A stretch of DNA of 64,000 bases from Micromonospora okii (lineage in GTDB: Bacteria; Actinomycetota; Actinomycetes; Mycobacteriales; Micromonosporaceae). Under the pieces are notes generated by a model. It saw only the letters and a program-made list of their open reading frames with translations, did not search any database and was not told the DNA's origin. How positions within the stretch are numbered: position 1 is the first letter of the stretch; each line of letters opens with the position of its first letter. The stretch lies in NCBI RefSeq assembly GCF_020884795.1, contig NZ_BBZF01000014.1:468953-532952 (forward strand), read 5' to 3'. Below, piece by piece: positions 1 to 7,949 of the stretch. The position numbers and the translations under genes are program-made.

Positions 1-440
1 CGGGGCTCGGGCTCCTCCGCCTCCGCCTGCTCCGTCTCGGGCTGCTCCGTCTCGGGCTGCTCGGCCTCGCCGGTATCCGCCTGGGACCCGTCGGCCTCGG
101 GGTCGTCCTCCCCCGCCGGTGGCGTCGCGCCGGCCACCGGCCCCTCGGCCGCCGGTTCCGCGCTCGTCGCCTCGTCGGCCGCCGGACCCTCGGCCGCCGG
201 TTCCGCGCACGTCGCCTCGTCGGCCGCCGGTTCCGCGCTCGTCGGCTTCTCGGTCGCCGGCTTGCCGCTCGTCGGCTCCTCGGAGGTCGGTTTGTCGCTC
301 GTCGGCTCCTCGCTCGCTGGCTTCTCGCTCGCTGGCTTCTCGGTCGCTGGCTCCTCGGCTCCCTCGGCGGCGGGCGGGTCGGTGGGTCGCGGCGCGTCCG
401 GGGACTGCGGGGCGGGGGGCGGGGCGACCTGCTCTGGCAC
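1..440 (-). CDS. Truncated Pro/Glu/Ala-rich protein, N-terminal part only
   Basis: The reading frame opens with GTG at 440, preceded by a good Shine-Dalgarno (GAAGGA, about 7 nt upstream), and stays open to the left edge, so only the first 146 codons are present. The visible sequence begins [18 protein letters not shown] and then consists almost entirely of short degenerate repeats of the type [10 protein letters not shown] and AEPAADEAT, ending in acidic TEQPE units. Such tails occur at the N-termini of several actinobacterial proteins (RNase E/G, IF-2, some helicases), so the repeats do not identify the product. No folded domain is visible. Acidic/proline repeats suggest an intrinsically disordered segment. 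Identity unknown; confident only that the frame is coding. Confidence 0.6.
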   Translation of the reverse strand, partial: MPEQVAPPPAPQSPDAPRPTDPPAAEGAEEPATEKPASEKPASEEPTSDKPTSEEPTSGKPATEKPTSAEPAADEATCAEPAAEGPAADEATSAEPAAEGPVAGATPPAGEDDPEADGSQADTGEAEQPETEQPETEQAEAEEPEP

Positions 441-565
441 TGAGGTTCCTTCCGGGCGAGTCAACGAGCAGGCGACACCGTAGCGACCATGATCGAAAGA
501 CGTTGTCCCGGAAGGCTCGTCCGTTCAGCCAATTTCCGCGACCTCATGGGCCGCACCGGTTCTCG

Positions 566-623
566 CAACTTCAGGGAAGTTGCGGCCTCCAAGCGCGGGG
601 AGGCGACAACTTCCCTGAAGTTG
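566..623. repeat. Nested inverted repeat, terminator-like
   Basis: Two 17-bp arms, CAACTTCAGGGAAGTTG (566-582) and CAACTTCCCTGAAGTTG (607-623), are perfect reverse complements. Each arm is itself almost palindromic. An inner stem GCCTCC/GGAGGC (585-590 with 599-604) extends the fold. It lies between the stop of the leftward HAAS gene (678) and the start of the leftward partial gene (440), so it could end transcription of the first or act as an operator for the second. Function is inferred. Confidence 0.6.
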
Positions 624-677
624 AGCGGATCATGAGGCCCTTGGGCGTGCTCGGAGGGCTCGGGTCAGGAGGTCGGG

Positions 678-1715
678 TCAGGAGGTCGGGGTGGGCGTCG
701 GTGCAGGCGAGGGGGGCGGGACGGGCGTCGACGCGGTCGACGGCGTCGGGCCCGGCGGCGGCGTGGGAGCGGGGGCCGGGGCGGCCGAGAGGGTCGGGTT
801 GGGGCTCGGCGCGGTCGGCGGCGTCAGGCCGGGCGTCGGCGCGGCGGGGGCCGGGGGCTGCCCGCCCGGTGCGGCGCGGAACGGCGCGTGCTCCGGGCAG
901 TACGGGTACACCGGCGCAACCGGCTTCGGCTCGACCGGCCCGTCGCGCTCGCACTCCGGGTACCCGAGCCGGATCGGGTTGCCGTCCTGGTCGAAGAGGC
1001 GGGCGTTCTGCACCAGCCGGCCGTCGGCGTCGTAGACGAAGACGTCGCTGATGTACGTCTCCTCCACCGAGGTCGGCTGGTAGCCGGACTCGTTCCAGCC
1101 GAGCCGGTCGTCCGCGTCGACGAAGCCGGCGAACGCGAAGATCGCGAGGACCGCCGTGCCGGCGCGCAGCGCGATCCGGGGCCAGCGCCGCAGGGTCGGG
1201 GTGCGCCGGCCCAGCCACACCGAGGCGATGACGCAGACGCCCAGGAGCAGCAGCGCGGCGAGCGTGCTGCCGCCCAGCCTCGGCAGCAGCCCGATCGGCG
1301 CGCCCGTGGTGACCACCGTGATCAGCATGGCGGCCAGGTAGCCGCGCAGGACCCACCACGCCGGGCGGAGCAGGCGCAGGTACTCGCTCGCCGAGGCGTA
1401 CCCGAGGATCGGGCCGATCCGGGCGTCGGCCGCGCTCAGCCGGGTGCGGAGCGCGGCGGCGACGGCGGCGGCCCGCTGGTCCAGGTTGCGGACGGTGGCC
1501 GGGCCACCCGCGCCGGCCGCCACCCGCAGCTCCGCCGCGTACGCCTCGGGCGTGCCCAGCCGGTCGGCCAGCGGCCCGTCCCCCTCGGCGGCGACCTCGG
1601 CCAGGTGCTCGGGCAGGTCCTCGGTCAACTCGTCCCGGACGGTCGGCGGTAGGTCCGCCAGGGCGGCCCGGACCCGGGCCGTGTAGTCCGCGATCTCCTG
1701 CTCCATGACGGTCAC
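678..1715 (-). CDS. HAAS-domain membrane protein paired with PadR
   Basis: About 345 residues. Residues 1-70 (MEQEIADYTARVRAALADLP onward, with acidic EDLPEHLAEV) match the HAAS-type domain that typically follows PadR regulators. Residues about 123-200 contain three hydrophobic membrane segments. An extracytoplasmic stretch with two cysteines (YPEC, YPYC) follows, then a long Pro/Thr/Ser-rich tail. The chosen GTG at 1715 overlaps the PadR stop as GTGA and has a G-run upstream; an in-frame ATG at 1706 is the alternative. Translational coupling to PadR implies shared regulation, with PadR probably controlling this membrane partner. The ligand or signal is unknown. Confidence 0.8.
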   Translation of the reverse strand: MTVMEQEIADYTARVRAALADLPPTVRDELTEDLPEHLAEVAAEGDGPLADRLGTPEAYAAELRVAAGAGGPATVRNLDQRAAAVAAALRTRLSAADARIGPILGYASASEYLRLLRPAWWVLRGYLAAMLITVVTTGAPIGLLPRLGGSTLAALLLLGVCVIASVWLGRRTPTLRRWPRIALRAGTAVLAIFAFAGFVDADDRLGWNESGYQPTSVEETYISDVFVYDADGRLVQNARLFDQDGNPIRLGYPECERDGPVEPKPVAPVYPYCPEHAPFRAAPGGQPPAPAAPTPGLTPPTAPSPNPTLSAAPAPAPTPPPGPTPSTASTPVPPPSPAPTPTPTS

Positions 1716-2044
1716 GCCGCCACCCCCCGATCGTCGAGCAGAGCGTCCATGGTCGTGGCGAACGAGCGCCAGAGCTTGCCGGAGCGGGTCAGGTGCTCCC
1801 GGCCGGCGGTGTTGAGCGAGTAGTACTTCCGGTGCGGGCCGGACTCGCTCGGCACGACGTACGTGGTCAGCAGGCCGGCGGCGAAGAGCCGGCGCAGCGT
1901 GCCGTACACGGAGGCGTCCCCGACCTCGTCCAGGCCGGCCTCGCGCAGGCGGCGCAGGATGTCGTAGCCGTAGCCGTCCTCCTCGCGGAGCACGGCCAGG
2001 ACCGCGAGGTCCAGCACGCCTTTCAGAAGCTGCGTGGTATCCAC
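1712..2044 (-). CDS. PadR family transcriptional regulator
   Basis: 110 residues, the usual size of a subfamily-2 PadR protein with one winged helix and one C-terminal dimerisation helix. Diagnostic stretches are LLKGVLDLAVLAVL, EEDGYGYDILRRL, ASVYGTLRRLFAAGLL and GPHRKYYSLNTAGRE. The GTG at 2044 gives VDTTQLLKG, the standard family N-terminus; an upstream ATG at 2065 would add seven unusual residues and run into the palindrome. It is the first gene of a two-gene leftward operon with the HAAS membrane protein and is divergent from the AfsR-like gene. PadR proteins commonly repress their own operon and neighbouring transporters, so the DrrAB exporter on the other strand is a plausible second target. 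Confidence 0.9.
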   Translation of the reverse strand: MDTTQLLKGVLDLAVLAVLREEDGYGYDILRRLREAGLDEVGDASVYGTLRRLFAAGLLTTYVVPSESGPHRKYYSLNTAGREHLTRSGKLWRSFATTMDALLDDRGVAA

Positions 2045-2055
2045 GCACCGCACAC

Positions 2056-2075
2056 TAGTACGCAATGCGCAGTAC
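2056..2075. promoter_or_regulatory. Imperfect palindrome in the padR/afsR-like divergent promoter
   Basis: The sequence TAGTACGCAATGCGCAGTAC has GTAC at both ends and an internal CGCAATGCG dyad. It lies between the divergent starts at 2044 and 2115, where autoregulating PadR proteins usually bind. On the minus strand it overlaps a possible -10 (TACTAG). Assignment as a PadR operator is inference from position and symmetry. Confidence 0.4.
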
Positions 2076-2114
2076 CGTCAAAGGAACGGCCCGGCCGTAG
2101 GCGACAATCGCGTC

Positions 2115-4997
2115 ATGCGTTTCCGCATCCTGGGCCCGACCCAGGTGCTGCTGACCGACGGGCGCGAGCTCCGCCTGGGCGGTCCACGCCTTCGCGTCCT
2201 GCTGACGCTGCTCCTGCTCGACCCGGGCCGGGTGGTGTCCGCAGATCGCCTGATCGCGGGCCTGTACGGCGAGCAACCGCCGCGCGGCGCGGCCAACGCG
2301 CTTCAGTCCCAGGTGTCCCGGCTGCGTCAGACCCTGCCCCCGGAGCACCCGGTCGAATTCCACCCGGCCGGTTACCGCCTCGCCGTGAATCCCGCCGACG
2401 TCGATGCCCACCGGTTCCAGAGCCTCGCCGAGGCGGGGCACCGCGCCCTCGCCGACGGCGACTGGCCGCGGACCACCGCCGTGCTGCGTGAGGCGCTGGA
2501 CCTGTGGCGCGGCCCGGCCCTGGCCGACGTGATCGACGTGACCGGCGCCCACCCGCAGGCGGCCCGGCTGGACGAGGTGCGGCTGGTCGCCGTCGAGGAC
2601 CGCATCGAGGCGGAGCTGGCGCTGGGCGGGCACACCGCCCTGGTCGCGGAGCTGCGGCAGGTGGTCGCCGCGCATCCGTTGCGGGAGCGGCTCCGGGGCC
2701 AGCTCATACGCGCCCTGTCCGCCTCGGGCCGGCCGGCCGAGGCGCTCGCCGAGTTCGAGGAGGCCCGGCGCACGCTGGCCGGGGAACTCGGCGTCGACCC
2801 GTCGCCCGCGCTGGCCGCGCTCCACCTGGCCGTGCTGCGTGGCGAGGCACACCCGCAGGGGCGCGACGAACCCGGGCACGGGCTGCCGAGCCAGCTCACC
2901 ACCTTCGTCGGGCGGGAGGAGGAGCTCAGGCGCGTCGGCGAGCTGCTCGGCGAGCGAAGGCTGACCACTCTGGTCGGCCCCGGAGGAGTGGGCAAGACGC
3001 GGTTGGCGATCGAGGCCGCCGGCCGCCTCGACGGCCGCGTCCGCCTCGTCGAGCTGGCCTCGCTGGCCCACGGTTCGGACGTACCGCAGGCGGTGCTGAG
3101 CGCGCTCGGCCTGCGCGACGCGGGCCTGCGCGCCCCGGCCGAGGCGGGCCGGAGCCCCACCGACCGGCTGGTCGCGGCCCTGGCCGAGCGGCGGCTGCTG
3201 CTCGTGCTCGACAACTGTGAGCACGTCGTCGCCGACGCGGCCCGGCTGGTCGCCCGGTTGCTCAGCGCGTGTCCGGCGCTGCGCGTGCTCACCACGAGCC
3301 GCGAGCCGCTCGGGCTGCCCGGCGAGGCGTTGTGCCCGGTGTCCGGGCTCAGCCTGCCGCCGCCCGACGCGTCGGTGCCGCAGGCCCGCGCCTACGCCGC
3401 GGTGGAGCTGTTCGCCCGGCGGGCCGCCGACGTCGCCCCGGACTTCACGGTCACGTCGGCCAACGTCGGGATGGTGCTGCGGATCTGCCGCACCCTCGAC
3501 GGTCTGCCGCTGGCGATCGAGCTCGCCGCCGCGCGGCTGCGGGCGCTGCCGGTCGCCGAGGTGGCCGCCCGTCTCAACGACCGGCTCCGGCTGCTGTCGA
3601 TGGGCAGCCGGGCGGCGACGCCCCGGCACCGGACGCTCCGCGCGGTGGTCGAGTGGAGCTGGGACCTGCTCGACGACGCCGAGCGGAAGCTGGCCCGACG
3701 GCTGACCGTGTTCGTCGGTGGCACCACCCTGGAGGCGGCCGAGCGCATCTGTGGCCTGCCGACCGTCGAGTTCGTCGACGCGCTGACCGGCCTGGCCGAC
3801 AAGTCCTTCGTCGAGTTGAGTGCCGGCCGGTACCGGATGCTCGAGACGGTGCGCGCCTTCTGCGCCGAGCGACTCACCGAAGCCGGCGAGGCCGACCGGC
3901 TGCGCCGCGCGCACGCCGCGTACTTCCTGGAGTTCGCCTGGACCGCCGACGGCCACCTTCGCCGCGCGGAGCAGCTGGAGTGGCTGCGCCGGCTCGACGC
4001 CGAGCGGGACAACCTGCACGCGGCGCTGCGTCGCGCCACCGTGCCCGGTGACGCGCCTGACGCGGCCGGGCTGGTCGCGGCTCTGTCGTTCTACTGGTGG
4101 CTGCGTGGTATGCGCGGCGAAGGGGCCAGGCTGGCCGGCGACGTCCTCGACGTGCTCGGCACCGAGGCGTCACCCGGTCTGCGCGAGGAGTTCGCCCTCT
4201 GCGCCTACAACGCCTCGCTCGACGGTTCCGGCCGTCCGCCGCCTTTCGCATCGCAGCGCTCCCTGATCGACAGCCTCGACCGGCCCCCTCGACAGCCCTT
4301 CCTGCTGTACCTGTCGGGGATCTCGATCGGACCGCCGACCGGGGTCACCGAGGACATTGGCGAGCTGTTGCGGGAGCTGAGGCTGCTGGTCGGCCCGGAC
4401 CCGTGGATCGACGCCCTCGGCGCGATGGGGCTCGGCTCCGCGCGGATGTGGCGTGGCGAGTGGGACCAGGCGAGGACCGCGCTGCTCGCCGCGCTCGCCG
4501 GCTTCCAGTGCATCGGCGACCGCTGGGGGTCGATGATCACGCTCGGCGCGATCGGCGAAGTCGCCGCCTGGCAGGGTGATCTGACAGCGGCGGGCGCGTT
4601 CCTGGACCGGGCGATGGAGTTGGCCGAGGAACTCGGATCGGCCGTCGACGAGGCCGACATGCGGCGTACCCGGGGCGAGATCAGGCTGCGCGCCGGTGAC
4701 CTCGCGGCGGCGCAGGACGACTTCACCCGCGCGCTGCTGCTCGCTCAGCGCGGCGGCGCACCGGAGTTCGTGTCCGGTGCCCGCCTCGGCCTCGCCCAGG
4801 TGGCGCGGCTGGGCGGAGATCTCGTCGAGGCCCGGCGGCTGTGCGAGGCGGCGTCGACCGGCGGGCTCTCCGGCTGGTACCTCGGCGAGACCATGCGTTC
4901 GGAGATCGTCCTCGTCCTCGATCAGATCGCCGAGGCGGAGCGGGTCGCGGCCCGGACCGCAGCGGGCGGTGCGCCGCCGTCAGCGGCCGGTGCGTGA
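2115..4997 (+). CDS. AfsR/SARP-type regulator: OmpR wHTH, BTAD, NB-ARC-like ATPase, TPR-like
   Basis: 960 residues. Residues 1-95 form an OmpR/PhoB-type winged helix (MRFRILGPTQVLL, RVLLTLLLLDPGRVV). Residues about 100-245 are the bacterial transcriptional activation domain ending VDPSPALAALH. A signal-transduction ATPase follows, with P-loop GPGGVGKTR near residue 288, Walker B LLLVLDNCEHV near 362 and TTSREPLGLPGE as the sensor region. The C-terminal ~350 residues are helical and TPR-like. This is the AfsR-family layout of actinobacterial secondary-metabolism activators. ATG at 2115 starts the conserved wHTH; it lacks a clear Shine-Dalgarno. The exporter genes 30 bp downstream in the same direction are the likely target. 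Confidence 0.88.
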   Translation: MRFRILGPTQVLLTDGRELRLGGPRLRVLLTLLLLDPGRVVSADRLIAGLYGEQPPRGAANALQSQVSRLRQTLPPEHPVEFHPAGYRLAVNPADVDAHRFQSLAEAGHRALADGDWPRTTAVLREALDLWRGPALADVIDVTGAHPQAARLDEVRLVAVEDRIEAELALGGHTALVAELRQVVAAHPLRERLRGQLIRALSASGRPAEALAEFEEARRTLAGELGVDPSPALAALHLAVLRGEAHPQGRDEPGHGLPSQLTTFVGREEELRRVGELLGERRLTTLVGPGGVGKTRLAIEAAGRLDGRVRLVELASLAHGSDVPQAVLSALGLRDAGLRAPAEAGRSPTDRLVAALAERRLLLVLDNCEHVVADAARLVARLLSACPALRVLTTSREPLGLPGEALCPVSGLSLPPPDASVPQARAYAAVELFARRAADVAPDFTVTSANVGMVLRICRTLDGLPLAIELAAARLRALPVAEVAARLNDRLRLLSMGSRAATPRHRTLRAVVEWSWDLLDDAERKLARRLTVFVGGTTLEAAERICGLPTVEFVDALTGLADKSFVELSAGRYRMLETVRAFCAERLTEAGEADRLRRAHAAYFLEFAWTADGHLRRAEQLEWLRRLDAERDNLHAALRRATVPGDAPDAAGLVAALSFYWWLRGMRGEGARLAGDVLDVLGTEASPGLREEFALCAYNASLDGSGRPPPFASQRSLIDSLDRPPRQPFLLYLSGISIGPPTGVTEDIGELLRELRLLVGPDPWIDALGAMGLGSARMWRGEWDQARTALLAALAGFQCIGDRWGSMITLGAIGEVAAWQGDLTAAGAFLDRAMELAEELGSAVDEADMRRTRGEIRLRAGDLAAAQDDFTRALLLAQRGGAPEFVSGARLGLAQVARLGGDLVEARRLCEAASTGGLSGWYLGETMRSEIVLVLDQIAEAERVAARTAAGGAPPSAAGA

Positions 4998-5027
4998 CCC
5001 GTCAGCGCCCGCGCGCACCGTGGGGGC

Positions 5028-6017
5028 ATGACCGCATTCGAGGTGCGCGCGGAGGGACTGGGCAAGCGGTACGGCCCGACCCGCGCGCTCGACAGTTTCG
5101 ACCTGGCCGTGCCGACGGGCACGGTGCACGGGCTGCTGGGGCCGAACGGCGCCGGGAAGACCACGGCCGTGCGGATCCTGGCCACGCTGCTGCGCTTCGA
5201 CGCCGGCCGGGCCACCGTGGCCGGATTCGACGTGGCGCGCCAGCCGGACGAGGTGCGCGCCCGCATCGGGCTGACCGGGCAGTACGCCGCGGTCGACGAG
5301 ACCCTCAGCGGCCGGCAGAACCTGGAGATGTTCGGCCGGCTGTCCGGACTCGGCGGTCGGGCGGCCCGCCGACGCGCCACCGAACTGCTGGGACAGTTCG
5401 GGCTCGACGGGGCGGCGAACCGGTCCGCGGGTGGGTACTCGGGTGGGATGCGCCGCCGGCTGGACCTGGCCGCCAGCCTGGTCCGCCCGCCGCGCGTGCT
5501 CTTCCTCGACGAGCCGACCACCGGCCTGGACCCGCGCAGCCGCAACCAGGTGTGGGACATCGTCCGCGCCCTGGTGGCGGACGGGGCCACGGTGCTGCTC
5601 ACCACGCAGTACCTGGAGGAGGCCGATCAGCTCGCCGACCGGATCTCGATGATCGACGCCGGTCGGGTGGTGGCCGAGGGCACCCCGGACGAGCTGAAGT
5701 CCATGATCGACGGTGACCGGATCGAGGTGGTCGTGCGCGACGCGGCCGATCTGCCCCGGGCCGAAGGGATCTTCGCGCGGATCTGTGCCGGGAAGCCGGA
5801 GTGCGATCCGGAGCTGCGGCGGATCAGCGCGCCGGTGGCCGACCGGGTCGCCGGGTTGATCGGCGTGGTGCAGGCGCTCAGGGACGCGGGGATCGCGGTC
5901 GAGGACATCGGCCTGCGCCGCGCGACGCTCGACGAGGCGTTCCTGCATCTCACCGGACGCCGTCCCGAGGAAGCCGGCGAGCCCGTCGGCGCGGTGCGGA
6001 AGGTGGTGCCGGCATGA
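5028..6017 (+). CDS. DrrA-type ABC transporter ATP-binding protein
   Basis: 329 residues, typical of daunorubicin-resistance ATPases. Walker A GPNGAGKTT lies near residue 38, signature YSGGMRRR near 136 and Walker B VLFLDEPTTGLD near 157. The H-loop region is LLTTQYLEEADQLADR. The C-terminal ~90 residues are the small accessory domain (RIEVVVRDAADLP onward) characteristic of the DrrA clade. It energises export of a hydrophobic compound by the membrane subunit encoded immediately downstream (ATGA overlap). The AfsR-like regulator upstream and the PadR pair suggest inducible efflux. The substrate cannot be read from sequence, so no daunorubicin link is claimed. Confidence 0.92.
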   Translation: MTAFEVRAEGLGKRYGPTRALDSFDLAVPTGTVHGLLGPNGAGKTTAVRILATLLRFDAGRATVAGFDVARQPDEVRARIGLTGQYAAVDETLSGRQNLEMFGRLSGLGGRAARRRATELLGQFGLDGAANRSAGGYSGGMRRRLDLAASLVRPPRVLFLDEPTTGLDPRSRNQVWDIVRALVADGATVLLTTQYLEEADQLADRISMIDAGRVVAEGTPDELKSMIDGDRIEVVVRDAADLPRAEGIFARICAGKPECDPELRRISAPVADRVAGLIGVVQALRDAGIAVEDIGLRRATLDEAFLHLTGRRPEEAGEPVGAVRKVVPA

Positions 6018-6865
6018 CGACCGCAACCCGGTCGGCCGTCCCGGCTCCGCCGGTCTCCGCGCGGACGCCGCTGGCGCGGTTGCGCCGCGCGATCGTCGAC
6101 GGCTGGACGATGACGAGGCGGAACATGACCCACGTGGTCCGCGCGCCCGAGGAGCTGATCCTCTACTTCTCGCTGCCGATCATGTTCGTGCTCGTCTTCG
6201 GGTACGTGTTCGGCAGCGGTATGCAGGTGCCGGGCGGCGGCAACTACCGCGAGTTCCTGTTGCCCGGGATCTTCGTGATGACGATGCTGAACGGCCTCGG
6301 CGCCACCGCGAGCGGCGTGGCGTTCGACCTCAGCCGGGGCGTCGTCGACCGGTTCCGGTCGATGTCGATGGCGCGTTCCGCCCTGATGACCGGGCGCAGC
6401 GCCGCGGACCTGCTGCGCGCCCTGCTGGAGATGTCCACCCTGCTGGTCTGCGGCCTGCTGGTCGGCTGGCAGTGGCGCGACGGCGTGGGACGGGCACTGC
6501 TCGCCGTCGGGCTCCTCCTGCTGCTGCGGGTCGCGATCACCTGGCTGGGGATCTACCTGGCGCTGCTGGTCCCGAACCCGGACACGGTCAGCGTGATCGT
6601 CTTCCCGGCGGTCTTCCCGCTCACCGCGCTCTCCAACGTCTTCGTCTCCCCCGACCTGATGCCGCGCTGGCTCGGTGCGATCTCGGAGTGGAACCCGCTG
6701 TCGGCGACCGTCGCCGCGACCCGCCAACTCTTCGGCAATCCGGGCCTGGGCGCCGACTCGTGGCCGGCGGAGCACGCGTTGCTGTTGGCGGTGGCGTGGC
6801 CGGTGCTCCTGATCGCGACGTTCGCTCCGCTGGCGGTGCGCCGCTACCAGCGCCTGAGTCGCTGA
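6014..6865 (+). CDS. DrrB-type ABC transporter permease
   Basis: 283 residues, ABC-2 type. A cytoplasmic N-terminus of about 40 residues (ending TMTRRNMTHVVRAPEEL) precedes six hydrophobic segments. The loop EFLLPGIFVMTMLNG and the segment ISEWNPLSATVAATRQLF are typical of DrrB family proteins. The start ATG at 6014 overlaps the stop of the ATPase gene, so the two subunits are made together. It forms the membrane channel of the exporter. The next gene is convergent (ppx), so the operon ends here. An inverted GGGCCCGG repeat in the 6876-6925 gap may contribute to termination. Confidence 0.92.
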   Translation: MTTATRSAVPAPPVSARTPLARLRRAIVDGWTMTRRNMTHVVRAPEELILYFSLPIMFVLVFGYVFGSGMQVPGGGNYREFLLPGIFVMTMLNGLGATASGVAFDLSRGVVDRFRSMSMARSALMTGRSAADLLRALLEMSTLLVCGLLVGWQWRDGVGRALLAVGLLLLLRVAITWLGIYLALLVPNPDTVSVIVFPAVFPLTALSNVFVSPDLMPRWLGAISEWNPLSATVAATRQLFGNPGLGADSWPAEHALLLAVAWPVLLIATFAPLAVRRYQRLSR

Positions 6866-6982
6866 CGCCGGAACGACGGGCCCGGTTGATCACACCGGCG
6901 ACAGCCGGCGGACGCCGGGCCCGGGGAGGCGACGACGCCGAGAATCTGGCGACGGAGGGGTGGCGGCGAGGCCGGGGACCGG

Positions 6983-7936
6983 TCAGCCGGCAGTGGGCAG
7001 GAGGCTCCAGGCGATGCCGTCGAGGATGTCGTGCTCGGAGGCGACCACCGAGGGCATGCCCGCGCGCTCCATGATCACCCGGAGCACGAGGGCGCCCGCG
7101 CCGATCACGTCGGCCCGGCCCGGGTGCATGACCGGAATCGCCAGCCGCTGCTCGCGGGTCTTGCCGAGCAGGTCGGCGGTCACCTGCGCCACGGCGTCGT
7201 ACGACACCCGGGCGTGGTGGATGCGGCTCGGGTCGTACCCGGTGAGGCCCTCGGCCAGCGCCACGACGGTGGTGACCGAGCCGGCGAGCCCGACCAGGGT
7301 GGCGGCCTGCCGCCCCGGCACGGCCTCCAGCGCGCGGTCCACGGCCGCCGTGATGTCGGCCTGCGCGGCGGCGACCTGGTCCGCCCCGGGCGGGTCGCCG
7401 TGCAGGTGCCGCTCGGTCATCCGGACGCAGCCGATGTCCATCGAGATCGCGGCCTCGACGCCGCCGGAGCGGGTGCCGACCACGAACTCGGTCGACCCGC
7501 CGCCGATGTCGATCACCAGGTACGGCTCCTTCGCGTCGGCGGGCAGGCCGCGCACCGCCCCCGTGAAGGAGAGCCGGGCCTCCTCGTCGCCGGTGACCAC
7601 CTCGGGTGCGACGCCGAGGGTCCGCTCGACCATCGCCCGGAATTCCGCGGCGTTGGAGGCGTCCCGGGACGCCGAGGTGGCGCACATCCGCACCCGCTCC
7701 GCGCCCAGCTCCTCGATCTCGGCGGCGTAGGACGCCAGCGCGACCCGGGTCCGCTCGATCGCCTCCGGGGCGAGCCGGCCCGTGCGGTCGACGCCCTGGC
7801 CGAGCCGGACGATCTCCATCCGGCGGGCCAGGTCGACCAGCGGCGCGTCCGGCCCGGCTGAGGCGTCGGGCAGGTCGGCGACCAGCAGGCGGATCGAGTT
7901 GGTGCCGCAGTCGATGGCGGCCACGCGCGTCGTCAC
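6983..7936 (-). CDS. ppx: Exopolyphosphatase / Ppx-GppA family phosphatase
   Basis: 317 residues of the short actinobacterial Ppx2-like form, which lacks the C-terminal HD domain of E. coli Ppx. The actin/ASKHA motifs are visible: AAIDCGTNSIRLLVADL at the N-terminus and LVIDIGGGSTEFVVG in the middle, with GLAGSVTTVVALA near residue 215. It removes terminal phosphate from polyphosphate, or hydrolyses pppGpp in some members. The GTG start at 7936 has a TAGGGT hexamer 7 nt upstream (7944-7949) and no Shine-Dalgarno, suggesting leaderless transcription. The TAG of that hexamer is also the stop codon of the upstream gene. It ends the leftward eno-divIC-DUF501 block, in agreement with usual actinobacterial gene order. 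Confidence 0.92.
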   Translation of the reverse strand: MTTRVAAIDCGTNSIRLLVADLPDASAGPDAPLVDLARRMEIVRLGQGVDRTGRLAPEAIERTRVALASYAAEIEELGAERVRMCATSASRDASNAAEFRAMVERTLGVAPEVVTGDEEARLSFTGAVRGLPADAKEPYLVIDIGGGSTEFVVGTRSGGVEAAISMDIGCVRMTERHLHGDPPGADQVAAAQADITAAVDRALEAVPGRQAATLVGLAGSVTTVVALAEGLTGYDPSRIHHARVSYDAVAQVTADLLGKTREQRLAIPVMHPGRADVIGAGALVLRVIMERAGMPSVVASEHDILDGIAWSLLPTAG

Positions 7937-7943
7937 GGCAGCA

Positions 7944-7949
7944 ACCCTA
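7944..7949 (-). promoter_or_regulatory. Candidate -10 (TAGGGT) for leaderless ppx
   Basis: TAGGGT lies 7 nt before the GTG at 7936 on the minus strand, placing the expected transcription start at the start codon. Its first three bases are the TAG stop of the preceding gene. Confidence 0.5.

Noticed and set aside
5028..6865. Naming the exporter a daunorubicin transporter
   Set aside because: Family resemblance to DrrAB does not define the substrate, and no polyketide genes are present.
6876..6925. Terminator between drrB and ppx
   Set aside because: GGGCCCGG repeats are inverted but short and widely spaced; evidence is weaker than at the other terminators listed.
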